Source of the DNA: Terriglobia bacterium
Lineage (GTDB): Bacteria > Acidobacteriota > Terriglobia > Terriglobales > Acidobacteriaceae
Assembly (NCBI GenBank): GCA_020073465.1
Contig: JAIQFC010000026.1
Span: forward strand, 19,500-83,499
DNA: 64,000 bases
Reading direction: 5' to 3'
A program made the position numbers and the translations under genes. The notes under the pieces are model-generated. The model worked only from the letters and a program-made list of their open reading frames with translations. It was not told where the DNA came from and made no database searches. How positions within the stretch are numbered: position 1 is the stretch's first letter; the number at the start of each line of letters is the position of its first letter. This document shows, piece by piece, positions 25,138 to 32,927 of this stretch.

Positions 25138-25776
25138 TCACGTCCGATCCCGGCGGCTGAGAAATGCCCCACCCAATGCTCCACCAATAGTGGCGAGAAG
25201 GACGAAAATCAGGGTAGCAATGATCAACATCATGGCGAGACCTTCTGGGGTTTTGAGGATTTCCGCGGCAGCTTGCGCATCACCGCTGCGGGATGCAGCC
25301 TTCTCAATGGACTCAAGCAGCTGCTCGCGAAGTTTCGCACGAACATCCGGCACCATGGCGGCCATAGCGACTGAAACTCCCAAAAACACCGAACAGAAGA
25401 GGCCGCTGGCGGCTCCCAGTTGGGCACCCATGCCAGCTTTGATCACAGTTCCGGGGTGACGGCGGCGATAGAATGCAACCGCGAGGAATCCTGCGCCCAG
25501 CACCGCCGCGGGCGGTGCCAATCCCAGGAACATCACTACGACCGCAAGCAGGGCCGACACGGCGCATGGTTGGAGAGCCTGAGCCCAGCGCATTGGCAGG
25601 TGCACCCCAGGAGCGATTGGGGGGACCTCACCGGCGGCAGCAGTAGGTGCTCCTGAGGCGGCGAGCGGTGTCGGAATGTCGGGTATGGCTACGCGAATCT
25701 GGGGAGCGGCACACTGCGAGCAGAAGGGGACTCCATCTTCGACCGGGTGCCCGCACTTGTGACAGGAATGTTCCAT
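25138..25776 (-). CDS. Zinc-ribbon membrane protein
   Basis: 212 residues. An N-terminal zinc ribbon with CHKCG (5-9) and CSQC (19-22) is followed by a proline/alanine-rich linker (25-62). Three to four hydrophobic segments follow (about 70-100, 112-135, 180-205), with an amphipathic charged stretch (KLREQLLESIEKAASRSGDAQ) between. This domain arrangement is common in Acidobacteriota, but no function is assigned. It lies upstream of pyrB on the same strand, separated by the CGCAGATT array. Confidence 0.75.
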   Translation of the reverse strand: MEHSCHKCGHPVEDGVPFCSQCAAPQIRVAIPDIPTPLAASGAPTAAAGEVPPIAPGVHLPMRWAQALQPCAVSALLAVVVMFLGLAPPAAVLGAGFLAVAFYRRRHPGTVIKAGMGAQLGAASGLFCSVFLGVSVAMAAMVPDVRAKLREQLLESIEKAASRSGDAQAAAEILKTPEGLAMMLIIATLIFVLLATIGGALGGAFLSRRDRT

Positions 25777-25865
25777 GAGACCTGGAAGGGCTATTACGAC
25801 GTTACCGCACCGTCAGCGGAGGAGCAAGAAACACGGGGTCGTTCACCTGGCGACCGAGTAGAGCT

Positions 25866-25938
25866 GCAGCGGCTGAAAGCCGACCTTCATATCGCGGCAG
25901 TTGCGGCGCGGCTTGAAGCCGCGCCCTTTCAAAACGGA
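25866..25938. repeat. REP-like palindromes, copy 3 of the CTTTCAAA family
   Basis: CGGCTGAAAGCCG (about 25870-25882) is followed by GGCGCGGCTTGAAGCCGCGCC with tail CTTTCAAAA (25905-25934). This matches the 15551 copy over its full length. It lies between the zinc-ribbon gene and the secreted paralogue. Confidence 0.85.
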
Positions 25939-25959
25939 TTGGGCTGTTTCAGCAACCGG

Positions 25960-26583
25960 CTAGATTTCGCCCTGTTTGCCGCGGGTATGGACGTAGACCA
26001 GAGCGAACGTCGATCCCTTGCCGGTGTCGCTCGGTTCGATGGCAACCACGTGCTGGTTGTCTTCTGTGCCGACTTTCAGTTCGGTGACCGGGCCCGTATT
26101 GTCTCCGTCACACTTGAGCGCCTTGGAGTGCTCATCCTTATCGTTGTCTACGTCAGCGTCGATCAATTCACTATGCTTGCTGGCGTGGCACTCGAGGACC
26201 TTGCCGTACTTTCTCAGCCTGTCGCGGTAAAAATCGATGATTTTGGCCGGGGCGTCGTTGGAGTCGTACTTCGCAACCATCAGCTTCAAGCCAAAGGCCT
26301 GGGTGAGAATCCCAAGATGCAGAGCATTGCTGTTGTCCTCATCGTGCTTGAGGCGGGCGCCGGGATAGAGAGCAAACCCACCTTTCTGCGCGTCAGCATC
26401 GGTCCCGATATGCAGATCGCCAGCCGAACTGCGAATGTCGAGATGCTTGTCCTCGCTGTCGCCCTCATGTTGCGGCCCCGCGGCCAGGGCCGGTAGAAAC
26501 AGGGTGATGACGAATAGCGTTGCCGCCACGGCCCGGCCCAGAGCAGGGAAAGATCGATTCGCAGTCGCCGCTAACCTCGACAT
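25960..26583 (-). CDS. Secreted protein of unknown function, paralogue B
   Basis: 207 residues with a signal peptide (about 15-36, ending LPALAAG). The mature part parallels its upstream neighbour 26592-27191 segment by segment: DKHLDIRSSAGDLHIGTDADA, FALYPGARLK, IIDFYRDRLRKYGKVLECHASKH, then ELKVGTEDNQHVVAIEP and STFALVYVHTRGKQ at the end. A conserved cysteine pair (LECH near 127 and LKCD near 153) may form a disulphide. No known family is recognised. Eight bases separate the two, so they form an operon and probably a tandem duplication. Confidence 0.75.
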   Translation of the reverse strand: MSRLAATANRSFPALGRAVAATLFVITLFLPALAAGPQHEGDSEDKHLDIRSSAGDLHIGTDADAQKGGFALYPGARLKHDEDNSNALHLGILTQAFGLKLMVAKYDSNDAPAKIIDFYRDRLRKYGKVLECHASKHSELIDADVDNDKDEHSKALKCDGDNTGPVTELKVGTEDNQHVVAIEPSDTGKGSTFALVYVHTRGKQGEI

Positions 26584-26591
26584 AACTCCTC

Positions 26592-27191
26592 CTAGATATC
26601 CGATTCCTTGCCGTGGGTGCGGACGTAGACCAGAGAGAAACTCGAACCCTTGCCCTCGGGCTCAATGGCCACGATGTGCTGGTTGTCATCGGTTCCGACT
26701 TTGAGTTCGATGTTCTTCCCGTTCGTGCCGTCGCACGTCAGCTCATGAGAGCCCTTCTTCGACTTGTCCGACATCTTCATATCCACATTGAGGTGGCTTG
26801 AGGTGTGGCACTCGAGAACGTCGCCGTACTTTTTAAGCTGGTCCTTGTAGAAAGCGACCAGTTTCTCGGGCGCTGCGTCGGACTCATACTCCAGGGCGAC
26901 AACCTTGATTCCGAAGCCGAAGCCGGAGATGTTGACGTTGGCGCTTTTGTCGTCGCCATCCGAGCCCTTCTGCTTCAAATGCGCTCCGGGGTAGACCGCC
27001 AGTCCGACGTCGGCGGCATCCGCATCTTTGCTGACGTGAATGCCGCCCAAGGGAGTCCTGATGTCGACCTGCTTGTCTTCTCCGTTGCGTTCTTTCTTCA
27101 CGTTGACGCTGCAGGCGGGCAGCCACACACTCGCAAACAAGGCTAAAGCCAGTACATAGGCGCCGGCGCGGTGAAACCTAGTTGTGGCCAT
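26592..27191 (-). CDS. Secreted lipoprotein of unknown function, paralogue A
   Basis: 199 residues from ATG 27191, which has GGAGGT four bases upstream. A signal peptide ends in the lipobox WLPAC (about residue 27), predicting lipid anchoring, unlike paralogue B. The mature part has DKQVDIRTPLGGIHVSKDADA, LAVYPGAHLK, LVAFYKDQLKKYGDVLECHTSSH, LTCDG and a C-terminal VGTDDNQHIVAIEP...LVYVRTHGK. The start overlaps the end of the GH3 gene by 14 bases, implying coupling. Function is unknown; one could test sugar or peptidoglycan binding given the GH3 neighbour. Confidence 0.78.
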   Translation of the reverse strand: MATTRFHRAGAYVLALALFASVWLPACSVNVKKERNGEDKQVDIRTPLGGIHVSKDADAADVGLAVYPGAHLKQKGSDGDDKSANVNISGFGFGIKVVALEYESDAAPEKLVAFYKDQLKKYGDVLECHTSSHLNVDMKMSDKSKKGSHELTCDGTNGKNIELKVGTDDNQHIVAIEPEGKGSSFSLVYVRTHGKESDI

Positions 27192-29043
27192 CTTGACCTC
27201 CACTCGCGACTTGCGGCGGGCGCTCGATCCCTGCGCCGCGCTCGGCCACGTTGGGGATCGTGACCGGGAGATGTCCCCGGATCGCGATCTCGCCGAACAA
27301 GGCCTTGACCGCGCCGATTTCCGAGACCGTCGCGTTGGAAAACGTGCACAAATAGTTCTCGATCTTGGGAAAGTCCGCGGCCAGGTAGGGATTGCCCATG
27401 GCCACGACCGCGGTTTTCGCGGCGGCATGATCCAGCAACCGCTGCAGCAGACTGCCGGTCACGTCAGTCATCGCCATGGAGTTCCCCACTTTGCCCGCGG
27501 TTGGAATCACGTATACGGCGGCAACTACGGTCTGTGCCTCATCGACCGCCTTGAGCACGTCGTCACTCATGCCGGCGGCGACACGCGGATCGACGTAAAT
27601 GACTCGCGCATCAGGAACACGCGCACGAAACTCCCGCCCGAAGGCGCGGCCCGAGTCGGTACGCATGTCGTCGGAGAAGAGCACCGCCAGTGTCTGGTTG
27701 TGCGTCTCCTCTCTTGTCATATACGGCAGACCCGCCGCCGTTGTTCCCACGTGTTTAAGCGGCAGGACCTTGCCATTGTCGCGAACCAGGGTCACGGCAG
27801 CGTCCGCGACTTGCTGGCCGAAGGCCAGGTTTTCTGGTTTGCCGACCACGGACGGAAGGGCTCCGAGATCCACCAGTCGGGCCTCGTGGAGGCCCAGAGA
27901 CGCCTTTATTTTCAGGATCTTAAGCACAGAGTGGTCGAGCCGTTGCCGTGGTATTTCTCCTGACTTCACGGCTTGCAGCATGGCGTTGTAGGAGGCGGGG
28001 AGATCCGCGGGAATCAGCAGCAAATCGTTGCCGGCCTTGAAGGCTTCGACGGCGGCGCGGCCAATATTGCTGGCAAACAGGTGCGTCAATCCGGCCATGT
28101 CAAGCGCATCAGTCACGATGAGACCTTTGAATCCGAGCTGCTTTTCGAGCAGGTCCGAGACGATGGCGGGGGAGATCGTGGCTACATGGTTGGGATCGGA
28201 ATCAAGAGCCGGCACGGTAACGTGCGCGACCATGACCGAGTCAACCCCCGCCGCGATCGCCTGGCGAAAGGGCGGCAGTTCGACTGAGTCCAGGCGGGCG
28301 CGGTCTCCACTGACGCTGGCCACGCCGAGGTGAGAATCTGTGGCGGTGTCGCCGTGGCCGGGAAAGTGCTTCACTGTCACCAGCATCCCTGCCGCGTGCG
28401 CACCCCTGATGTAGGCAGTGACGAGGTCTCCCACCTGCTTTGGATCTTCTCCGAACGAGCGTGTGTTGATGATGGGGTTGGCGGGATTGGAATTCACGTC
28501 CGCGTCAGGAAAGAAATTCCAGTGAATGCCGACGGCGCGCGCCTCCTGGGCGCTGATGCGGCCGAACTTCTCCACGTCTTCCCTGCTGCCCACCGCGCCA
28601 AACGCCATGGCGTGAGGGAAGACTGTGGTCCCCATAAGACGAGTGGATACGCCACGCTCAAAGTCTGCGGCGAAGAGCAATGGCAGCTTGGAGTCGCGCT
28701 GCATACGGTTGGCCAATGCCGCCTCTTCGTAAGGCTCGCTGCGCAGCAGGAACGGGCCATCGACGTGGACGGTCATGGCGAACGAGCCGATGTGATACTT
28801 CTGCATGGCCTCGCGCCATTGCAGATATTCGGGATTCTCGACATTGAGGAAACTGGCGCGGCACCAGATCATGAACACCTGGCCGATTTTCTCTTCGAGC
28901 GTGAGCTTGTGCAGAGTCCTCACCGCCCACCGCTCGCCGTCTTTTGTCAGCCGCGCGGGACCGGGGCGCTGGTATTTGTCGACCGTGAAAGCGGGCAGAG
29001 AAAGTGCGAGGGTGAGCAAGAGGGCAGGAAAAATTTTCCGCAT
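27178..29043 (-). CDS. Glycoside hydrolase family 3, NagZ-like
   Basis: 621 residues with a signal peptide (about 1-18). The GH3 TIM-barrel (about 40-390) carries KHFPGHGDTATDSHLG (about 227-242), where the His of the DSH loop is the general acid-base in NagZ-type N-acetylglucosaminidases. The nucleophile aspartate is in LIVTDALDMAGL (about 317). A C-terminal alpha/beta sandwich (about 420-610) follows. It would remove beta-linked N-acetylglucosamine or similar sugars from cell-wall fragments or glycans in the periplasm. It heads an operon with the two secreted paralogues. Confidence 0.92.
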   Translation of the reverse strand: MRKIFPALLLTLALSLPAFTVDKYQRPGPARLTKDGERWAVRTLHKLTLEEKIGQVFMIWCRASFLNVENPEYLQWREAMQKYHIGSFAMTVHVDGPFLLRSEPYEEAALANRMQRDSKLPLLFAADFERGVSTRLMGTTVFPHAMAFGAVGSREDVEKFGRISAQEARAVGIHWNFFPDADVNSNPANPIINTRSFGEDPKQVGDLVTAYIRGAHAAGMLVTVKHFPGHGDTATDSHLGVASVSGDRARLDSVELPPFRQAIAAGVDSVMVAHVTVPALDSDPNHVATISPAIVSDLLEKQLGFKGLIVTDALDMAGLTHLFASNIGRAAVEAFKAGNDLLLIPADLPASYNAMLQAVKSGEIPRQRLDHSVLKILKIKASLGLHEARLVDLGALPSVVGKPENLAFGQQVADAAVTLVRDNGKVLPLKHVGTTAAGLPYMTREETHNQTLAVLFSDDMRTDSGRAFGREFRARVPDARVIYVDPRVAAGMSDDVLKAVDEAQTVVAAVYVIPTAGKVGNSMAMTDVTGSLLQRLLDHAAAKTAVVAMGNPYLAADFPKIENYLCTFSNATVSEIGAVKALFGEIAIRGHLPVTIPNVAERGAGIERPPQVASGGQDGHN

Positions 29044-29074
29044 AGCAGGAACGATAGCAGAGGGGGATGGCGGT

Positions 29075-29128
29075 GTCAGGTCTCGGCCTTAGGTGTTAGG
29101 TCTTGGGTCTTAGGTCTCGGGTTCTGAG
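29075..29128. repeat. TTAGGTC heptamer array, left flank of four-helix-bundle gene
   Basis: Imperfect 7-nt units: GGTCTCG, TTAGGTG, TTAGGTC, TTGGGTC, TTAGGTC, TCGGGTT. It lies just past the stop of the four-helix-bundle gene and just upstream of the GH3 start. The inverted partner is at 29619-29648. Confidence 0.85.
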
Positions 29129-29154
29129 CTTTGTTTCCTAGTCCAAGATTCGGG

Positions 29155-29520
29155 TCAAGCAGAAGGTGCCTGAAATCGGTTCACTAAACCGTTAAGAAGA
29201 CGTCCGACCTCGGAGGCCATGTCGGTGAGTCTCTGGCCATCCGTAGAGCCCAAGAACCCGAGTTCACGAGCGATTGTGATCTGGGTTCGGAGTTCCAGCA
29301 AGGATCCTCGTGCATGGAAGAGAAACTGGAGCAATTCCTTGCGCGAAAAACGTCCTTTGCCCTCTGCGATATTGCTCGGAACCGAAACCGCTGCTCGCCG
29401 CATTTGGCTGGTCAAGCCATAAACCTCCTGCTTCGGAAGTGACCCAGTGCAGCGATAGACCTCCAGCACGAGGTCCATTGCACGGCGCCAAACCATCAGG
29501 TCCTCGTACGTTCCGTGCAT
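29155..29520 (-). CDS. Four-helix-bundle protein (S23/23S rRNA intervening-sequence family)
   Basis: 121 residues from ATG 29520 (ATG 29541 also possible). Family motifs are YEDLMVWRRAMDLVLEVY at the N-terminus, LTSQMRRAAVSVPSNIAEGKGR (about 40-60) and FLFHARGSLLELRTQI (about 70-85), then a last helix. The family includes proteins encoded in 23S rRNA intervening sequences and the Avd accessory protein of diversity-generating retroelements; here neither an rRNA nor a reverse transcriptase is near. Inverted heptamer arrays bracket the gene, separating GH3 from miaA. Confidence 0.88.
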   Translation of the reverse strand: MHGTYEDLMVWRRAMDLVLEVYRCTGSLPKQEVYGLTSQMRRAAVSVPSNIAEGKGRFSRKELLQFLFHARGSLLELRTQITIARELGFLGSTDGQRLTDMASEVGRLLNGLVNRFQAPSA

Positions 29521-29618
29521 ACTCGTGTTTGCTCCGAGCAAGACGATATCGAGTATTAGCCGCCTGAAGCTGTGACAGATGTCACAACAACAGCTAGGAG
29601 ATCCTCGGGCGTGGGGTG

Positions 29619-29648
29619 GGTGCCTAAGACCTAAGACCTGAACCCACG
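29619..29648. repeat. TTAGGTC heptamer array, inverted, overlapping miaA 3' end
   Basis: CCTAAGACCTAAGACCTGAACCC is the reverse complement of the left array's units. On the minus strand it encodes the last residues Ser-Gly-Leu-Arg-Ser and the TAG stop of miaA. Confidence 0.85.
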
Positions 29649-30604
29649 AGCGTCATGGCTCTCTGCTGGACCTGCGGCTCATCACCGAAACCCTTCAGCC
29701 ACTCGACTTCCGGTTCCCTGCGGAACCAGGTCATCTGACGCTTCGCATAGTTACGGTGAGCCTGCTGGGCGGCCTGAAAAGCCTGCTCGCGAGTGAGTTC
29801 GCCACGCAAGAACTGGACGGCTTGCTTGTAGCCAAGCGAGGCTAGCGGGCGGGCATTGGCGCCGTACTTGTCCAGCAGCTTCTGCGTTTCCTCAATCAAG
29901 CCGTTCTCGGACATGCGTTGTGCGCGCAGGTTGATGCGGGCATACAGCATGTCGCGATCAGGGTCGAGTCCGAGTCGCAGAATGCGGAAGCCGCGCAAAG
30001 GATCGCGTCCCCGCTGCTGCCAGAGGTCGCTCATTTTCTCGCGCGAGCCCAGGCACACTTCGATGGCGCGGATCAGCTTGGGTGTGTCGTTGGCATGAAT
30101 TTTGGCCGCGGCGTCGCGGTCGAGACGGAGCAGAATCCGGTGAAGATAATTTGGTGCGTGGCTGGCGGCGCGCTCGCGCAGGCGTTCTCGCAATTCCTCG
30201 GATCGTTGGGGCCCTGGGAAAAGTCCTTCGAGCAGAGCACGCAAGTAAAGACCTGTGCCGCCGACCACAATCGGCAGGTGACCGCGCGCGCTGATTTCTG
30301 CGAGTACGTCTCGTGCTTGCCGGGAATACTCTCCGGCGGTTATGAAGCTGTCCGGATCCACGAAATCGAGCAGATGGTGCGGCGCACGGGCCCGTTCGGC
30401 GGCGCTGGGTTTGGCTGTACCGATTTCAAACTCGCGGTACATCGCGACCGAATCGCAGTTGACGACTTCGCCGTGGAAGCGTTCCGCGAGGGCCAGCGAC
30501 AAGGCCGTCTTCCCGCTGGCCGTGGGACCGAGAACGACCACCAGAAGCGGCTCGGGCTGGGTTGTTCCGGGATGCACCGCGGCCACCGTCAGCGCAGGCT
30601 CCAA
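29624..30604 (-). CDS. miaA: tRNA dimethylallyltransferase
   Basis: 326 residues. It adds dimethylallyl to A37 of UNN-reading tRNAs. Motifs are the P-loop VLGPTASGKTALS (about 24-36), NCDSVAMYREFEIGTAKPS (about 50-68), the VVGGTGLYLRALLEG segment (about 117) and YAKRQMTWFRREPEVEWL (about 295), which is the substrate-tunnel C-terminal motif. The start is assigned as TTG 30604, which overlaps the upstream 53-residue gene; no ATG lies before the P-loop. The C-terminal five residues and stop come from the heptamer array at 29619-29648. Confidence 0.94.
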   Translation of the reverse strand: MEPALTVAAVHPGTTQPEPLLVVVLGPTASGKTALSLALAERFHGEVVNCDSVAMYREFEIGTAKPSAAERARAPHHLLDFVDPDSFITAGEYSRQARDVLAEISARGHLPIVVGGTGLYLRALLEGLFPGPQRSEELRERLRERAASHAPNYLHRILLRLDRDAAAKIHANDTPKLIRAIEVCLGSREKMSDLWQQRGRDPLRGFRILRLGLDPDRDMLYARINLRAQRMSENGLIEETQKLLDKYGANARPLASLGYKQAVQFLRGELTREQAFQAAQQAHRNYAKRQMTWFRREPEVEWLKGFGDEPQVQQRAMTLVGSGLRS

Positions 30605-30750
30605 TGAATAGTGTGCCAGTAACGAACCAGAGTGAGTGCGAGCAGCAGGAACGCGATGAGCAGCAGGCCGGTAGTCTCCGCGGCATAGATCGCGTGGCGA
30701 TGGTGCTTGTGGGAGTGATCGTCTTTGCGCTCGGTCTCGGTCACGGGCAT
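30589..30750 (-). CDS. Small His-rich single-span membrane protein
   Basis: A 53-residue open frame, ATG 30750 to TGA 30589. The N-terminal 20 residues are charged and histidine-rich (KDDHSHKHHRHA, about 9-20). A single hydrophobic helix (about 27-43, TTGLLLIAFLLLALTLV) and a short tail follow. Its stop overlaps the miaA start by 16 bases, suggesting translational coupling and a shared promoter in the 37-base gap to the divergent regulator gene. The histidines could bind metal; this is a guess. It has no recognised family. Confidence 0.6.
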   Translation of the reverse strand: MPVTETERKDDHSHKHHRHAIYAAETTGLLLIAFLLLALTLVRYWHTIHWSLR

Positions 30751-30787
30751 ATTGTAGCGCCGGGCGGTGCTAAACTACGCCTCGCCC

Positions 30788-31657
30788 ATGGCTGAGCCGC
30801 AAAATCACGGCAGGATCGCCCGTTTCGGGATATTCGAATTGGATTTCAGAGCGGGCGAACTGCGCAAGAGCGGGGCGAAACTCCGGCTGCAGGAGCAGCC
30901 TTTCCAGGTGCTGGCCCTGCTGCTGGAGCGTGCCGGTGACGTGGTGACGCGCGAGGAGTTGCGGCAGAAACTGTGGCCGTCGGACACGTTCGTGGATTTC
31001 GACCACAGCCTGAACACCGCGATCAATAAAGTCCGGGAGGCGCTGGGCGACTCCGCGTCCAGCCCGCGCTTCGTGGAAACGATGGCACGGCGTGGATACC
31101 GCTTCATCGCACCAGTGCAAGGCGCCACCGGGACAGAGCTGGTTGGGGCACCGAATGTTGCGGCTTCTGGATCGAAGCAGTCCACCGAGGCAGTGTCCTC
31201 TGCGGTCGCGTTACACCCTGAGCTCGAGGTTCCAATCCCGCACCGGGGTCTGACGCGCGGACTGTTCGCGCTGATCCAGGTGATGTACCTGATCTTCTAC
31301 ATTTCTGCCCTATTTCGTTGGCATGCGGTATGGGACATCGCGGACTCGGTCTTTCCAGGATGGGGGGCAATCGCGCTTCTGGCGGCGGTGCTAGTGACAG
31401 CGGGTGTGGGGATCCCCCTGCGCTGCTACCTGCTCTCGGCTGTCGGTTTCGACTACCAGCGGCTGGGGGAGAAATTCGGGCGGATGTTCCCTTTCGTTCT
31501 GGCGCTCGACCAGTTGTGGGCGGTCGCGCCGTTCCTGCTGATCGAGAAGATCGGACTGGGTGCCGCGTTTGCGGCGAGCGCAGGACTGTTGTACCTGCCG
31601 TTTTCGGAGCGGACATTGATCAGGATGGCGTACCTCAAGCCGCAGAACCTCAGGTAG
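30788..31657 (+). CDS. Winged-helix DNA-binding protein with C-terminal membrane domain
   Basis: 289 residues from ATG 30788. The N-terminal 105 residues form an OmpR/PhoB-type winged helix: FGIFELDFRAGELRKSG, LQEQPFQVLALLLERAGDVVTREELRQKLWP, and the recognition region DHSLNTAINKVREALGD...VETMARRGYRF. A linker (105-150) leads to four hydrophobic segments (about 155-285). It belongs to the ToxR/CadC-like group of membrane-bound regulators; the sensory part is embedded in the membrane rather than periplasmic. The target may be the adjacent DUF4097-like gene, which is an inference from position. Confidence 0.85.
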   Translation: MAEPQNHGRIARFGIFELDFRAGELRKSGAKLRLQEQPFQVLALLLERAGDVVTREELRQKLWPSDTFVDFDHSLNTAINKVREALGDSASSPRFVETMARRGYRFIAPVQGATGTELVGAPNVAASGSKQSTEAVSSAVALHPELEVPIPHRGLTRGLFALIQVMYLIFYISALFRWHAVWDIADSVFPGWGAIALLAAVLVTAGVGIPLRCYLLSAVGFDYQRLGEKFGRMFPFVLALDQLWAVAPFLLIEKIGLGAAFAASAGLLYLPFSERTLIRMAYLKPQNLR

Positions 31658-31793
31658 GAGATTTCAGCCATACCATCCAAGAGCAAACCAGAACCTCACC
31701 GGAGTGATTCTCCGGGGAACCAATCTCACGATCTCTCCGTAACTACGTCTAACAGGCTGGGCGGAGGTGTGCTTGCCCGGCAGGAGGACTTTG

Positions 31794-32600
31794 ATGAATC
31801 ACGTAACACTGAAACGCCTGTTTCTGGTCGTGCTGATTCTCGGCGTTGCGGCTAGCCTGCCGGCGCGCGCCGACGAGTGGTCGAAGACGTACACTCTGAC
31901 CGGCAAGCCTGACCTGCGGATCGAGACTTCCGATGCCAACATCCACGTTCACACCTGGGACCAAAACAAGATCGAAGCCAAGGTGATCGCTACGCGCTAC
32001 AAGATTGGGGAAGGCGGTATCCGGGTCGAAGAACATCAGAATGGCGATTCCGTCGAGATCGATGTCCGCTATCCGCACCATGGCATCACCATCGACTTTG
32101 GCAATCACCGGGTCGATATCGACATCCAGATGCCGCGCGAGGGCAAGGTCAACCTGCGCACCGGTGACGGCAAGATCGAAATCGCGGGCTTCAAGGGGGA
32201 GATGGACCTGCACAGCGGCGATGGATCCGAGATGCTTGACGGCGTGGACGGCAAATTGCGGGCCAGCACGTCGGACGGACACATCCGGGCCAACGGCAGG
32301 TTCGATGAGGTAGACCTGAAGACTGGGGACGGAGGTGTCGACGTCCGCGCAACAACCGGGTCGTCTCTAGCTTCGGGCTGGAGGCTCGAGACCGGCGATG
32401 GGAATGTCACGCTGGAGATCCCGGGGAACCTGGCCGCGGATGTGGACTTCCACACCGGCGACGGCCATATCGACCTGGAAATGCCAATTACGACCGAGGG
32501 CAAGATTCGCGAGAATGAAGTTCGCGGCAAACTCAATGGCGGCGGGCCGCTGATGACGATCCGCACCGGCGATGGTTCGATCCATCTGCGGAAGAGCTGA
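31794..32600 (+). CDS. Exported DUF4097-like beta-strand repeat protein
   Basis: 268 residues from ATG 31794, which has AGGAGG six bases upstream. A signal peptide (about 7-26, ending PARAD) is followed by a repetitive beta-rich body. Six or so turns carry a TGDG/SGDG motif: LRTGDGKIEI, LHSGDGSEML, STSDGHIRA, LKTGDGGVDV, LETGDGNVTL, FHTGDGHIDL and IRTGDGSIHL, at 15-30-residue spacing. This pattern is the DUF4097 (putative adhesin) beta-solenoid, usually periplasmic or surface-exposed. Ligand is unknown. Confidence 0.88.
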   Translation: MNHVTLKRLFLVVLILGVAASLPARADEWSKTYTLTGKPDLRIETSDANIHVHTWDQNKIEAKVIATRYKIGEGGIRVEEHQNGDSVEIDVRYPHHGITIDFGNHRVDIDIQMPREGKVNLRTGDGKIEIAGFKGEMDLHSGDGSEMLDGVDGKLRASTSDGHIRANGRFDEVDLKTGDGGVDVRATTGSSLASGWRLETGDGNVTLEIPGNLAADVDFHTGDGHIDLEMPITTEGKIRENEVRGKLNGGGPLMTIRTGDGSIHLRKS

Positions 32601-32638
32601 TTACCCCGAGATCTGACCTGAGATCTGATCTAGGGTTT

Positions 32639-32668
32639 TGTCAGACACTTGTGTTATGATGTCTGACA
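32639..32668 (+). promoter_or_regulatory. Probable operator/promoter of the toxin-antitoxin pair
   Basis: A perfect inverted repeat, TGTCAGACA (32639-32647) and TGTCTGACA (32660-32668), overlaps a -10-like TATGAT (32655-32660) directly upstream of the antitoxin start. Antitoxins with ribbon-helix-helix folds usually bind such palindromes to repress their own operon. A direct repeat, GAGATCTGA, lies just upstream (32608-32629). Confidence 0.65.
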
Positions 32669-32672
32669 TCGC

Positions 32673-32927
32673 ATGGCTACAGATCGCATCACAATTCGAA
32701 TCCCGGAGAGCCTCGGGACTCGGCTCCGGCGTCAGTCCCGGGCTCGGGGGCAGACTCCCTCGGAGTTGGTCAGGGTTGCGCTTGAGAACTACCTGGACAG
32801 CAGAAAAGGGCGTCGTTCCGCTTATGAACTCGCCGAACAAGCGGGGATCATCGGTTGTGCTCCCGGCCTACCCAAGGATCTGAGCACCAATCCGCGCTAC
32901 TTTGCGGGTTTCGGGAAAGGTAAATGA
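32673..32927 (+). CDS. Ribbon-helix-helix antitoxin
   Basis: 84 residues. The N-terminus TDRITIRIPESLGTRLRRQSRARGQTPSELVRVALENYL is a typical ribbon-helix-helix domain (beta-strand 4-9, helices 12-24 and 28-43) that dimerises on DNA. The C-terminal tail should wrap and inhibit the toxin. The stop overlaps the toxin start by four bases (ATGA). Autoregulation through the palindrome at 32639-32668 is likely. Confidence 0.88.
   Translation: MATDRITIRIPESLGTRLRRQSRARGQTPSELVRVALENYLDSRKGRRSAYELAEQAGIIGCAPGLPKDLSTNPRYFAGFGKGK

Noticed and set aside
29155..29520. 23S rRNA intervening sequence or diversity-generating retroelement
   Set aside because: No rRNA, reverse transcriptase or variable-repeat pair is present near the four-helix-bundle gene.
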